Translations under genes and position numbers: made by a program | Part shown: in pieces, positions 26,129 to 34,583 of the stretch | Layout of the letters: each line of letters opens with the position of its first letter | How positions within the stretch are numbered: the stretch's first letter is position 1 | From: an uncultured Saprospirales bacterium | Lineage (GTDB): Bacteria > Bacteroidota > Bacteroidia > Chitinophagales > Saprospiraceae | DNA length: 46,647 bases | Assembly: GCA_937899855.1 (NCBI GenBank) | Contig: CALCCH010000559.1 | Coordinates: 1 to 46,647, forward strand | Reading direction: 5' to 3' | The notes under the pieces: model-generated | Told to the model about the DNA's origin: nothing | The model's input: the letters and a program-made list of their open reading frames with translations, nothing else | Databases searched by the model: none

Positions 26129-27562
26129 ATGAAAATATTACACGTCAGTGCCGAGTGTTACCCCGCAGCTAAGGCCGGTGGCCTGGGTGATGTCGTAGGT
26201 GCCCTGCCCAAATACCTCCACGCTGCCGGACACGAAACCAGTGTCGTCATTCCCAAATACTACACGCGTTGGATTACCGAACGTCGCTTTGAAGAGGTGT
26301 TTCGTGGAGCGGTGCGGCTCAACGATTATTACGTTCCCTATTTTGTGGAGCGGCTAACGGGAGAAGATCTCGGCTATGCCTTTTACGTCGTACACATTCC
26401 CGGTAAGTTTGACCGGCCCGGGGTATACGCCGATCCCGTCTCGGGCAATCCTTACGGGGATGAAGTAGAGCGTTACCTCTGCTTCCAACAGGCGGTCATC
26501 CACTGGGTGATGGCCATGCCCCACCGGCCGGAGATTCTCCACTGCCACGACCACCACACGGGGCTCTTGCCCTTTATGGTCCAGCACTGCCCAGAATACC
26601 AAGCCCTGGCCACTACGCCCACCATTTTCACGATCCACAATGGCGTTTACCACGGCGCCTTCAGCTGGGATCGCATGTCCTTGCTCCCCTTCTTCGACGG
26701 GCGCTACCGCGGCCTACTCGATTGGGCCAATGCCATCAACCCCCTGGCTTCGGCCATCAAGTGCTGCTGGCGTCTGACGACGGTATCGCCGACTTACTTG
26801 CGCGAATTGCGGGTGAGCTCGGGGCTGGAGTGGCTACTGAGCAACGAGGCGGCCAAATCGGTGGGGATCATCAACGGCATCGACAATGCGGTTTGGGATC
26901 CGGCGGGTGACCAGTACTTGCCCGCTCATTTTGAGGGGGACGTGGTGGCCTTCAAGGCGGGCAATCGCGCGGTACTCCAGGAGCGCTTCGCCATCGATCC
27001 CGACTTGCCCTTGTTCACTTTCATCGGTCGTTTGGTGGGGGAAAAAGGGGCCGAAATCATTCCCAGCATGGTCCAGCAATTTTTGGCGCGCGGACAACGC
27101 GCGGCCTTCGTGGTGCTGGGTACGGGAATGCAGTCGCTGCACCAGCAGTTTGAGCAGATGCGCTATCACTTTCGGGGCTTTTTCGATGCGGCCCTGGAGT
27201 ACAATGAGGGGCTGGCCCATACCCTTTACGCGGGCTCCGACTTTTTGTTGATGCCCTCGCGGGTCGAGCCCTGCGGCCTCAATCAGATGTACGCCATGCG
27301 CTACGGTACCATCCCCATCGTCCGCAAGGTAGGGGGCTTGGTGGATACCGTCATCGACATTGGTGCCCCCGGGGGACACGGCCTAACCTTTAACCATCTT
27401 TCCGCCGACGATGCGCTGATTGCCCTGCACCGCGCAATGGAGGCCTATCAAGATCAAACGTACTTTGCCGAACTTCGGGAGCGCGTGATGGGAGTCAATT
27501 TCTCCTGGCAAAAATCCGCCGAGCAATACCTTGACCTGTACCGACGGGTGGGCATGTCTTAG
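26129..27562 (+). CDS. glgA: Glycogen synthase (ADP-glucose dependent, GT5)
   Basis: A 477-residue protein of normal GlgA length. The N-terminal ADP-glucose-binding motif is KAGGLGD (15-21). The usual start MKILHVSAECYPAAK is present, with IFTIHNGVYHG, the donor-domain opening FTFIGRLVGEKGAEI and the C-terminal MPSRVEPCGLNQMYAMRYGTIPIVRKVGGLVDTV, which is the catalytic EPCGL-type region of GT5. It elongates alpha-1,4-glucan from ADP-glucose in the cytoplasm. The next gene, 45 bases downstream, is glgC, which makes that substrate. No branching enzyme or phosphorylase gene is in this window. Confidence 0.95.
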   Translation: MKILHVSAECYPAAKAGGLGDVVGALPKYLHAAGHETSVVIPKYYTRWITERRFEEVFRGAVRLNDYYVPYFVERLTGEDLGYAFYVVHIPGKFDRPGVYADPVSGNPYGDEVERYLCFQQAVIHWVMAMPHRPEILHCHDHHTGLLPFMVQHCPEYQALATTPTIFTIHNGVYHGAFSWDRMSLLPFFDGRYRGLLDWANAINPLASAIKCCWRLTTVSPTYLRELRVSSGLEWLLSNEAAKSVGIINGIDNAVWDPAGDQYLPAHFEGDVVAFKAGNRAVLQERFAIDPDLPLFTFIGRLVGEKGAEIIPSMVQQFLARGQRAAFVVLGTGMQSLHQQFEQMRYHFRGFFDAALEYNEGLAHTLYAGSDFLLMPSRVEPCGLNQMYAMRYGTIPIVRKVGGLVDTVIDIGAPGGHGLTFNHLSADDALIALHRAMEAYQDQTYFAELRERVMGVNFSWQKSAEQYLDLYRRVGMS

Positions 27563-27607
27563 GAGTACGGCCAAATTTTTTATACCCTTCAACTAACAAT
27601 TCAGATT

Positions 27608-28882
27608 ATGGTCATCAAAATGGTTTGTATGATTTTGGGCGGCGGCGTAGGGTCGCGCCTAAAGCCACTGACGGAAGAACGATCCAAGCCCGCCGTCCCC
27701 ATCGCCGGCAAGTACCGCCTCATCGACATCCCGATCTCCAACTGTCTCAACTCCGGGGTGCGCCGCATGTTTGTACTCACCCAGTTCAACTCCGCTTCGC
27801 TCAACCAACACATCAAAAATACTTACAACTTCGACGCTTTTAGCCACGGCTTCGTCGACATCCTCGCCGCCGAACAAACCCCCAGTGGCAGCAACTGGTA
27901 CCAGGGCACCGCCGATGCCGTCCGCCAGTGTATGCGGCACCTCTACAACCACGATTACGACCTGATCCTCATCCTCTCCGGTGACCAGCTCTACCAAATG
28001 GACCTCGAAGAATTTGCCCGCTACCACATGGAGCAAAAGGCCGACGTCACCATCGCTACCCTCCCCGTAACGGATCGCGACGCCCCCGCCTTCGGCATCA
28101 TGAAGGTGGACAACGCCGGCTACATCAGCACCTTTATCGAAAAGCCCGCCCCGGAGCTGCTCCCCGATTGGCAGTCCGAAGTCTCCCAGGAGCACCGCGA
28201 CGCGGGACGCTTGTACATGGCCTCGATGGGTATCTACATCTTTAGCAAAAACATCATCAAAAAACTCTTTGCGGAAAACGAGGGCTCGATGGATTTTGGG
28301 AAAGAAATCATTCCCGCCGCCATCAACGGTGGCCTGTCGGTAGCCAGCTACTCCTACGACGGCTACTGGGAAGACATCGGAAGCATCCGCTCTTTTTACG
28401 AAGCCAACATCGCCCTGACCGACGACATCCCCGCCTTCAACCTCTTCGACAATAAGGGCATGATCTACACCCGCCCCCGGATGCTGGCCCCCTCCAAAAT
28501 CAAGGGCACCACGCTCGACCACGCGCTGCTCGCCGAAGGCTGCATCATCAGCGCCAAATCCATCGAACGCTCCGTGATCGGCATTCGCTCGCGGATCGGC
28601 GATGGCAGCACCGTCAAAAATATCGTCAGCTTTGGCTCGGAATATTTTGAAACCCTCGAAGACTTTACGCAGGAAGACATCATCCCGATGGGGGTCGGTA
28701 AAAACTGCCACATCGAACGCGCCATCCTCGATAAAAACTGCCGAATCGGCGACGACGTCGTCATCAAAGGACATCCCGATTTGGAAGATACCGAGACGGA
28801 CCAATACCGCATCATCGACGGCATCATCGTGGTCAAAAAGGGCATCATCATTCCCAGCGGATCGAGGATCGGACACGCGTAA
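27608..28882 (+). CDS. glgC: Glucose-1-phosphate adenylyltransferase
   Basis: A 424-residue protein. The nucleotidyltransferase domain shows MILGGGVGSRLKPLTEERSKP and VPIAGKYRLIDIPISNCLNSG, the allosteric/substrate region of ADP-glucose pyrophosphorylases. WYQGTADAVRQ, ILSGDQLYQMD and FIEKP follow, as does GYWEDIGSIRSFYEAN. The C-terminal half is a left-handed beta-helix (GCIISAKSIERSVIGIRSRIGDGSTVKNIV). It makes ADP-glucose for GlgA and is the committed, regulated step of glycogen synthesis. It lies in the plus-strand run glgA-glgC-ATP-grasp with short gaps of 45 and 30 bases. Confidence 0.96.
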   Translation: MVIKMVCMILGGGVGSRLKPLTEERSKPAVPIAGKYRLIDIPISNCLNSGVRRMFVLTQFNSASLNQHIKNTYNFDAFSHGFVDILAAEQTPSGSNWYQGTADAVRQCMRHLYNHDYDLILILSGDQLYQMDLEEFARYHMEQKADVTIATLPVTDRDAPAFGIMKVDNAGYISTFIEKPAPELLPDWQSEVSQEHRDAGRLYMASMGIYIFSKNIIKKLFAENEGSMDFGKEIIPAAINGGLSVASYSYDGYWEDIGSIRSFYEANIALTDDIPAFNLFDNKGMIYTRPRMLAPSKIKGTTLDHALLAEGCIISAKSIERSVIGIRSRIGDGSTVKNIVSFGSEYFETLEDFTQEDIIPMGVGKNCHIERAILDKNCRIGDDVVIKGHPDLEDTETDQYRIIDGIIVVKKGIIIPSGSRIGHA

Positions 28883-28912
28883 TTTTCATTTAACCACTGA
28901 AGTCACCCCATC

Positions 28913-30133
28913 ATGAGTACCCCAAGGCCTCTGACATTTTTGTGTATCTCCAGCTATTTCAAAGGAGAAGCGTTTCTCCGCTCCTGCAAGGAAGCGGGCA
29001 ATCGCGTCTTTTTGGTCACCTCCAAGGGTTTGGAAAAAGAAGCCTGGCCTTGGGATCACATCGACGAGACGTTTTACCTCGAAGAAGACGCCAATCAACA
29101 CTGGAACATGCCGGACTTGATCGCGGGACTGGCCTACTTCATGCGACGCAATAAGGTGGATCGCATCGTGGCGCTCGATGATTTTGACGTTGAAAAGGCG
29201 GCCCACCTGCGCGAGCAATTTCGCATTCCGGGTATGGGACAGACCACGGCCCGCTACTTTCGCGACAAACTCGCCATGCGGGTAAAAGCCGCCGAAGCGG
29301 GGATTGCCGTACCGGCCTTTTGCGATTTGTTTTACGACGAAGACATCAACGAATACGCGCGAACCGTCCGCCCCCCCTGGGTAGTCAAACCCCGTTCGGA
29401 AGCCTCCGCTACGGGCATCAAAAAGGTCCACTCCCCGGAGGAACTCTGGGAGGTGATTCACCAACTGGGCGATCACCGTCCCAACTACCTGGTCGAGCAA
29501 TTCAAACCCGGCGATGTTTACCACGTCGACGCCCTGACCGTGGATGGCGAGGTACAATTTGCGCGTTCGTCGCAGTACCTGAGTACGCCCATGGAAGTGG
29601 CCCACGGGGGTGGAGTTTTTCGTTCCCACACCATTGCCTTTGGATCGGAAGAAGACCGGACGCTCCAGCAGCTCAACGCCCAGGTGATGCAAGCTTTTGG
29701 CATGCAGTTTAGCGCCTCACATACGGAATTTATCCGCTGTCACGAAGACGGCCAATTTTACTTTTTGGAAACTTCCTCCCGAGTGGGGGGAGCCCACCTG
29801 GCGGAGATGGTCGAAATGTCATCGGGCATCAACCTATGGGCGGAGTGGGCCAAGATCGAATCGGCGATGGCGCGTGGTGAGGCTTACACCCTACCCGACA
29901 TCCAAGACGATTACACGGGCATCATCGTTTCGCTGAGTCGCTTTGCCCACCCCGATACCAGCTCCTTTGCGGACCCGGAAATCTGCTGGCGCATGAACAA
30001 GGAGCACCACATTGGAATGATCGTCCGTTCCGGGCAGCGGGAGCGCGTCCTCAGCCTCCTCGATCAGTACACCGAACGCGTCCTGCGGGATTTTCACGCC
30101 AGTGCCCCCGCACCGGACGCCACCAATCATTAG
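28913..30133 (+). CDS. ATP-grasp domain protein of unknown substrate
   Basis: A 406-residue protein. The N-terminal Rossmann-like preATP-grasp domain starts PLTFLCISSYFKGEAFLRSC, with a strand VDRIVALDDFDVEKA. The ATP-grasp core has WVVKPRSEASATGIKKV (Lys159 as the adenine-side lysine), YLVEQFKPGDVYHVDALTVDGEV and the Mg-binding strand FYFLETSSRVGGAHLAEMV. This order fits the carbamoyl-phosphate-synthase-L/biotin-carboxylase type ATP-grasp ligases, which join a carboxylate to an amine or thiol. It follows glgC by 30 bases and ends at a strong terminator, so it is probably in the glycogen transcript. No link to glycogen chemistry is visible in its sequence. Confidence 0.85.
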   Translation: MSTPRPLTFLCISSYFKGEAFLRSCKEAGNRVFLVTSKGLEKEAWPWDHIDETFYLEEDANQHWNMPDLIAGLAYFMRRNKVDRIVALDDFDVEKAAHLREQFRIPGMGQTTARYFRDKLAMRVKAAEAGIAVPAFCDLFYDEDINEYARTVRPPWVVKPRSEASATGIKKVHSPEELWEVIHQLGDHRPNYLVEQFKPGDVYHVDALTVDGEVQFARSSQYLSTPMEVAHGGGVFRSHTIAFGSEEDRTLQQLNAQVMQAFGMQFSASHTEFIRCHEDGQFYFLETSSRVGGAHLAEMVEMSSGINLWAEWAKIESAMARGEAYTLPDIQDDYTGIIVSLSRFAHPDTSSFADPEICWRMNKEHHIGMIVRSGQRERVLSLLDQYTERVLRDFHASAPAPDATNH

Positions 30134-30145
30134 CCGCCAAAAGCA

Positions 30146-30179
30146 GGACCGTATCTCGATCGGTATCGAGATACGGTCC
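30146..30179. terminator. Strong bidirectional stem-loop after the glgA-glgC-ATP-grasp run
   Basis: GGACCGTATCTCGAT (30146-30160) pairs perfectly over 15 bases with ATCGAGATACGGTCC (30165-30179), loop CGGT. It starts 12 bases after the plus-strand stop codon and lies between convergent genes. It lacks a T-tract, so it may act by structure alone or protect the 3' end. Confidence 0.72.
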
Positions 30180-30231
30180 CATTCCGCTTCGGCGCCTCAA
30201 AGCCACCGATCCAAGCACTTGGAACGGGCGA

Positions 30232-30930
30232 CTAGAGCCCGCTGCCGTCGATGTCCCCACCGAGTTCGCTCGACAGGAAGGTCTTGTTGGGATTGCCCCG
30301 GTAGCTGATGTTTCCACCGGTATTGGCATTGGCCTCCAGGTGCTCCGTGGCCATTACTTCGGCTTCGCCGCCGGTGTTGGCTCGTACGTAGGTGCGCTTG
30401 CTCTGTAAGCCGAAAGCCTCCAGGATACCACCGGTACTGGCTCGGGCGGTGAGTTCATCGGTGTAGCCCCGCAACTCCAGCTCGGCCCCTTCGCCGACGT
30501 TGACTTCCAAATCCTCCAACTTAACTTCCAGGTCCGCTTTTGCCCCACTCCCGAAGGACAACCGTAGCCCATCGGCCGTCACGAGCGGGAAGGAACTGCT
30601 TACTTCGGCACCCGCCTCTCCGGTAATGCGACGCAGTTTTTGGTAACTTACCACCACGTCGATCCCCTTCTTGTAATTGCGGGGTTTCCAACGGTCTTTG
30701 CGCTTGACGTAGAGAATACCCGAGCGCACCTCGACCGTTACCTGATCCTCCTCTTCGGGGATGTTTACCGCTCCGACCTCGGCGGGTTCCAGCCGGATAT
30801 TGACCCGCCCCGAGGCTCGGATTTCGTCAAAAGGATCGAGTAGCGTATTTTGGGCCGCAAAGCCGGTGGGGCTGAGGGCTAGCAGACAGAAAAAGAGCAG
30901 ACTAAAGAGCAGAGATTGTTTGTTCATCAT
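30232..30930 (-). CDS. GIN-domain (DUF2807) secreted protein
   Basis: A 232-residue protein. A signal peptide occupies about 1-25 (LLFSLLFFCLLALSPTGFAAQ). The rest follows the right-handed beta-helix head-domain pattern of DUF2807. It opens with LLDPFDEIRASGRVNIRLEP, then VTVEVRSGILYVKRKDRWKPRNYKKG, and continues with short Gly/Ala/Ser-rich repeats (GEAGAEVSSS, GSGAKADLEV, GEGAELELRG, STGGILEAFG, NTGGEAEVMA, NTGGNISYRG). The family is widespread in Bacteroidota with no known enzymatic role and is thought to be an envelope or adhesin-like protein. It is divergent from the acylphosphatase gene. Confidence 0.88.
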   Translation of the reverse strand: MMNKQSLLFSLLFFCLLALSPTGFAAQNTLLDPFDEIRASGRVNIRLEPAEVGAVNIPEEEDQVTVEVRSGILYVKRKDRWKPRNYKKGIDVVVSYQKLRRITGEAGAEVSSSFPLVTADGLRLSFGSGAKADLEVKLEDLEVNVGEGAELELRGYTDELTARASTGGILEAFGLQSKRTYVRANTGGEAEVMATEHLEANANTGGNISYRGNPNKTFLSSELGGDIDGSGL

Positions 30931-31127
30931 GATATTGAGGTTTTCGATTCCGGGGTGATCTCGTCAAAGTACCGTAGACCGGTTGGGGATCCGCCCCTTA
31001 GGGTAAATCGGGTTTAAAAATGCCGCGTAGCGGCGCAAGTACCATTATCAACGACAGAGAAATCTGCGATAGGATGTCTGGACCTTCCTTTTTTTCAAAC
31101 CTTCCTACATTCTCAAATTTGATGTCC

Positions 31128-31403
31128 ATGAAAAAACAGTTGCAATTGCGAATAATCGGCAGGGTACAGGGAGTGTACTACCGCGCTTCGACCCAGCGCA
31201 AGGCCCGAGAGTTGGGGCTCAGTGGTTGGGTCCGCAACGAGGCCGACGGCAGTGTAAGCCTCGTGGCGGAGGGAACGGAGGAAGCCCTCCGGGCCTTGGT
31301 CCGGTGGTGTGGGGAAGGGCCCCCGCTGGCCCGGGTCCAAGAGGTACAGGTCCGGGCCGGCGAGGTAGCACACTGGACGGATTTTTTGATTCGGCGCGAT
31401 TGA
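31128..31403 (+). CDS. acyP: Acylphosphatase
   Basis: I chose ATG 31128 ([19 protein letters not shown]), giving 91 residues, the normal length; an ATG two codons upstream (31122) is equally possible. The catalytic pair is visible: Arg19 in [12 protein letters not shown] and Asn37 in [13 protein letters not shown]. These small enzymes hydrolyse carboxyl-phosphate bonds such as those in 1,3-bisphosphoglycerate or carbamoyl phosphate. It ends 12 bases before the 3' end of the convergent ATP-grasp-like gene. Confidence 0.92.
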   Translation: MKKQLQLRIIGRVQGVYYRASTQRKARELGLSGWVRNEADGSVSLVAEGTEEALRALVRWCGEGPPLARVQEVQVRAGEVAHWTDFLIRRD

Positions 31404-31415
31404 GGCTTGGTTGGC

Positions 31416-32609
31416 TTACTGCGGGAAGTAGCCAATGCTACCGCCCACCCAGTCTTTGTCCTTGTTGTAGCGGACGCCAATCATCTCGCCCTTACTCAGG
31501 CGGGCCAGGTTGTTGACGATCAAGGGCCGGGGGGCACCGCGCTCCCAGAGCATGAGCATCCGAATTTCGCACTTGGCGGGCTGGTCGGGAGTCTCAACCA
31601 CGGGAGCGTAGTTGACCTTGCGTTGGAGGATGTAATTTTCCCGATCCTTGATAGAATCGAGATCGTAGCGGTTGACGTTGATCAGTACCCCGGTACCGGC
31701 GAAGGAGTAGAGGGGTTTGAGGACGTAGTTTTCCAAATCGTCCGGGAGCGTCTCCAACTCGTGGAGGAAGTAGGTCTTGGGAACGTACTGGCTATCGAGT
31801 AGCGGCAGGGTGTGCTTGCTGATGCGGAAAAACCAGTGGGGGTGCCCAATCCATTGGACGTTGGCTTCTTTGGTAAAGTAGAAGTCCCGCTGGAGATCAT
31901 CGCGGTGGATAAGCTCGTCGAAGATCACGCGATTGTAGATTTTTTCGATGCCCACCTTTTTCCCCGCCTCGTTGAGGTAGTAGAGGTCTTTCCCCGACAC
32001 CTTGATGTCGGTAACGCACTTGGTCTTGAAACCCAGCAGGGCCTCTCCGGCCCAAAAGTCGATCTGGGTGACTTGTTTGTGGGGATCCACTTCGAGCAGT
32101 ACGACTTCTTCGGGCCGGCTATCACCGATGATGATTTTGCGCAGCAGCTCGATGTAGGACTCGGAGTTGAGGCCACCGAGCAAGTGGGTAAAATTGGTGG
32201 GGATGTTAAAGTGCTGGCGGTAGGAACGGGCCAGCAAATCCTGAAAGAAGTAGAGCGAGGGAAAGCCCTGGACTTCGATGAGTTGGGGACTGATCTTTCC
32301 ATGCTCGTCGACGCAGAGGCCGAAGTCCATCTGGAGAAAAGTGGTATGGTCGGTTTCTCCCGGTACGACTTGGCCCTTGAGGATGGCGCTTTGGGAGAGG
32401 TCTTTGAAATCGGGTCGGCAGAGGACGTCGGTAATTTCTTCGCAGGCTTCGAGGAGCATGGCCTTCAGTTCGGGCGGAAGGAATACGGGTGTCTCGGCGA
32501 TGCGGAAGGCGGGTTGGTGCTGATAGGCAGCAGCCACGGGTTGGAGCATGGCCTGGTATTTCTCGGGGGTAAATTCCCGGTTGTACCTGGCGCGAATATC
32601 GGCAATCAT
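31416..32609 (-). CDS. ATP-grasp-like protein (third gene of the amidoligase-type trio)
   Basis: A 397-residue protein, most like an ATP-grasp enzyme with a large N-terminal extension. A conserved-looking acidic segment TTFLQMDFGLCVDEHG...QLIEVQGFPS lies at 90-117. The ATP-grasp-type strand-loop YVLKPLYSFAGTGVLINV is at 295-312, and the late elements CEIRMLMLWE and PLIVNNLARLSKGEMIGVRYNKDKDWVGGSIG would supply Mg/ATP contacts. There is no signal peptide. It lies 48 bases downstream of a class I amidotransferase gene and is transcribed after it. Function unknown; the neighbours suggest an ATP-dependent amide-forming pathway. The fold call is moderately secure, the reaction is inference. Confidence 0.68.
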   Translation of the reverse strand: MIADIRARYNREFTPEKYQAMLQPVAAAYQHQPAFRIAETPVFLPPELKAMLLEACEEITDVLCRPDFKDLSQSAILKGQVVPGETDHTTFLQMDFGLCVDEHGKISPQLIEVQGFPSLYFFQDLLARSYRQHFNIPTNFTHLLGGLNSESYIELLRKIIIGDSRPEEVVLLEVDPHKQVTQIDFWAGEALLGFKTKCVTDIKVSGKDLYYLNEAGKKVGIEKIYNRVIFDELIHRDDLQRDFYFTKEANVQWIGHPHWFFRISKHTLPLLDSQYVPKTYFLHELETLPDDLENYVLKPLYSFAGTGVLINVNRYDLDSIKDRENYILQRKVNYAPVVETPDQPAKCEIRMLMLWERGAPRPLIVNNLARLSKGEMIGVRYNKDKDWVGGSIGYFPQ

Positions 32610-32657
32610 GTTGGGGGAGCAATAGGGTTGGGTTATGAATTAGAGGTTTAGGCGTAG

Positions 32658-33479
32658 TCAGACGTTGACCACCGCCCTCACCGTGGCCTCGATGGCCTGG
32701 CTGATGAAGGTGGGCAACACCGTTTCGTTGGTCAGTTTAATCTTCTTGGGATTGTTGAGGTCCCGAATCATCTTATTGTACTTGTCGTGGCCGTGGGTTT
32801 CGATGACCTTCGTTTTATTTTCTTCTTTTAGGAAGTGGAGCAGCATGCCATCCCGATCGGCTTCGGGGTGAAACTGGGTACCGAAAATTTCGGGGGAAAA
32901 GCGAATCGCCATCACCGCGCGTTCGAGATCGATGTGCGGCCGAATCTTTTCCAGGGCCAGGATGCGCGCGCCCAGCTCCGCAAAACGGTCTTCGCGGGGC
33001 TGGATAAATTGCCAGTGCCGAAAGTCCGCCACAAAGAAGGGGTCGGGCAGGTCCTTGAAGATAATATCGCGACGCCCCTCCGGAGTCTGGTGGACCTTGA
33101 AGGTGCCAAAAGACATCGACTTGCGCTCGGTAATCGAACCCAGTTGCCAATGGTGACACACCATCTGGAAGGAGTGGCAAATCAAGAAGAGGAACTTTTT
33201 ATCTTCCCGCTCCTGATTCCAGGCAAAAATCGAGTCGATCAGCTCAAAGTAAGCCTTGTCCCAGACCCCATCGCCGTCGAGGGGACTACCGGGGCCACCG
33301 GAGGAAATGTAGAGGTCGAAGTCCAGACCCGGCAGTTCGCCTTTGGCCCGCACGTCAAACACCTGGTAGTCCAGTGTCGCCCCAAAGCTCTCGATAATTT
33401 GGCGGATGGCCCGCATGCCTTGGTTGGGCGTGTTGTCGTACAAATCCAGGACTGCCAGTTTCACTACTCGTTGTTCCAT
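32658..33479 (-). CDS. Class I glutamine amidotransferase-like protein
   Basis: The start is ATG 33479 (MEQRVVKLAVLDLYDNTPNQ). The protein has 273 residues. GATase1 features: oxyanion strand DLYISSGGPGSPLDG (about 56-69), nucleophile Cys101 in FLFLICHSFQMVC, and the His/Glu pair in FGTQFHPEADRDG (His204, Glu206). The nucleophile elbow is C-H-S-F-Q instead of the common C-L-G-H-Q or C-G-G-F-Q. A complete triad suggests glutamine hydrolysis to supply ammonia to a partner. Both flanking genes look like ATP-grasp enzymes, which can activate a carboxylate for amidation. A C-terminal extension of about 65 residues is rich in Lys. Confidence 0.83.
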   Translation of the reverse strand: MEQRVVKLAVLDLYDNTPNQGMRAIRQIIESFGATLDYQVFDVRAKGELPGLDFDLYISSGGPGSPLDGDGVWDKAYFELIDSIFAWNQEREDKKFLFLICHSFQMVCHHWQLGSITERKSMSFGTFKVHQTPEGRRDIIFKDLPDPFFVADFRHWQFIQPREDRFAELGARILALEKIRPHIDLERAVMAIRFSPEIFGTQFHPEADRDGMLLHFLKEENKTKVIETHGHDKYNKMIRDLNNPKKIKLTNETVLPTFISQAIEATVRAVVNV

Positions 33480-33513
33480 CGTGAGGTAATTATTATTCAA
33501 AAGGGGCGGCAAA

Positions 33514-33548
33514 CAAATTGCGGTACTCCCTCAGAGTCCTGCAATTTG
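33514..33548 (-). terminator. Stem-loop between the first ATP-grasp gene and the amidotransferase gene
   Basis: CAAATTGC (33514-33521) and GCAATTTG (33541-33548) pair over 8 bases, and the interior GGTACTC/GAGTCC bases extend the stem. It lies 27 bases after the ATP-grasp stop (33576) and 35 bases before the next start. With only a short T-run it may be a partial terminator or an mRNA-stability element that sets unequal expression within the trio. Confidence 0.45.
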
Positions 33549-33575
33549 CTTACCACTTTTGCCCCACTGCCACCG

Positions 33576-34583
33576 CTACTTGCTGGCCGCTTTCTTGCGC
33601 GGCGCCTTGCGGTGAGCGGTTTTGGCCGTTACCACCTTGCCGCTGACGGCCTGGCTAGAAAAGGTACCCCAGGTCAGGTTCATTTTACCATCCTGGTGCG
33701 CCTTGGCCTTTTCGATCGCAAAAAGGGCAGCGTGCTCACCGACCCATTCAAAATTTTCATCACCAACCGAAGTCAGGTCGGCGTCGGGGGCGGGATTGCA
33801 GATTTCTATTGCGTAGGGGATTCCATCGCGGACGGCAAATTCTACCGTATTAAAGTCGTAGCCCAGTCCGTGACAAAGACGTAACACGTAATTTTCAATC
33901 GTGTTCAGTAATTTTTCGGAGACGTCAAATTCCGCTACGTAGCGCAGGTGGTGCGGGTTGCGGGGTTCGTAAGGCATGATTTTGACGTATTTACCACCGA
34001 TACAGTAGCAGCGGAAGTAAGCATCAAAATCGATCGACTCCTGTAGCATCATGACCAAACGCCCGGTTTCGTTGTACGATTCAAAGAGCTGATCGGAATT
34101 GTTGACCTTGTAGACGCTCTTCCAACCGCCTCCCGCGTGGGGTTTCATGTACACCGGATAGCCTCCGAGGTAATCCAGCATTTTGTCCCACTCCATCGGA
34201 AATTTCAGGTTGCGGAAAGAATCGGCATTGGTGTCCTCGGGCATCTCCTTGGAGGGCAAGAGCACCGTTTTGGGAACGGGTACGCCCACTTTCTCGGCGA
34301 GGGCATTATTGAAAAACTTTTCGTCGGCACTCCACCAGAAGGGATTGTTGATGACGGCGGTCCCCGAAATCGCCGCATTTTTCAGATAGGCGCGGTAAAA
34401 GGGAACATCTTGAGAAATCCGATCGATCAGAACGGCGTAGTCCGTAGGAGCCGCTTGCATCACTTCGTCGACCAGGGCCAATTCGGCGTGAATGCCTTTT
34501 TCACCTTTGGCGTTGACGCGATCCACAAAGGCCGGTGGGAAGGTGTTTTCTTGTCCGAATAGAATTCCGATTTTTTTCATCAT
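33576..34583 (-). CDS. ATP-grasp ligase-like protein with basic C-terminal tail (first gene of the trio)
   Basis: A 335-residue protein (start MMKKIGILFGQENTFPPAF; the second Met at 34580 is also possible). Residues 145-160 read VYMKPHAGGGWKSVYKV, the ATP-grasp lysine and flexible Gly-rich loop. LQESIDFDAYFRCYCIGGKYVKIMPYEP is the central strand pair, and FAVRDGIPYAIEICNPAPDADL is the Mg-binding strand with an Asn ligand (E-x-N). This resembles RimK/D-Ala-D-Ala ligase type enzymes. The last about 20 residues are Lys/Arg/Ala-rich (TAKTAHRKAPRKKAASK), an unusual tail that may bind nucleic acid or a polyanionic partner. It is divergent from the esterase gene at 34888. Confidence 0.8.
   Translation of the reverse strand: MMKKIGILFGQENTFPPAFVDRVNAKGEKGIHAELALVDEVMQAAPTDYAVLIDRISQDVPFYRAYLKNAAISGTAVINNPFWWSADEKFFNNALAEKVGVPVPKTVLLPSKEMPEDTNADSFRNLKFPMEWDKMLDYLGGYPVYMKPHAGGGWKSVYKVNNSDQLFESYNETGRLVMMLQESIDFDAYFRCYCIGGKYVKIMPYEPRNPHHLRYVAEFDVSEKLLNTIENYVLRLCHGLGYDFNTVEFAVRDGIPYAIEICNPAPDADLTSVGDENFEWVGEHAALFAIEKAKAHQDGKMNLTWGTFSSQAVSGKVVTAKTAHRKAPRKKAASK

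Noticed and set aside
27659-28876. 405-codon open frame on the minus strand
   Set aside because: It lies wholly opposite glgC, which has clear motifs; the antisense product is a Val/Asp/Gly-rich artefact of GC-rich third positions.
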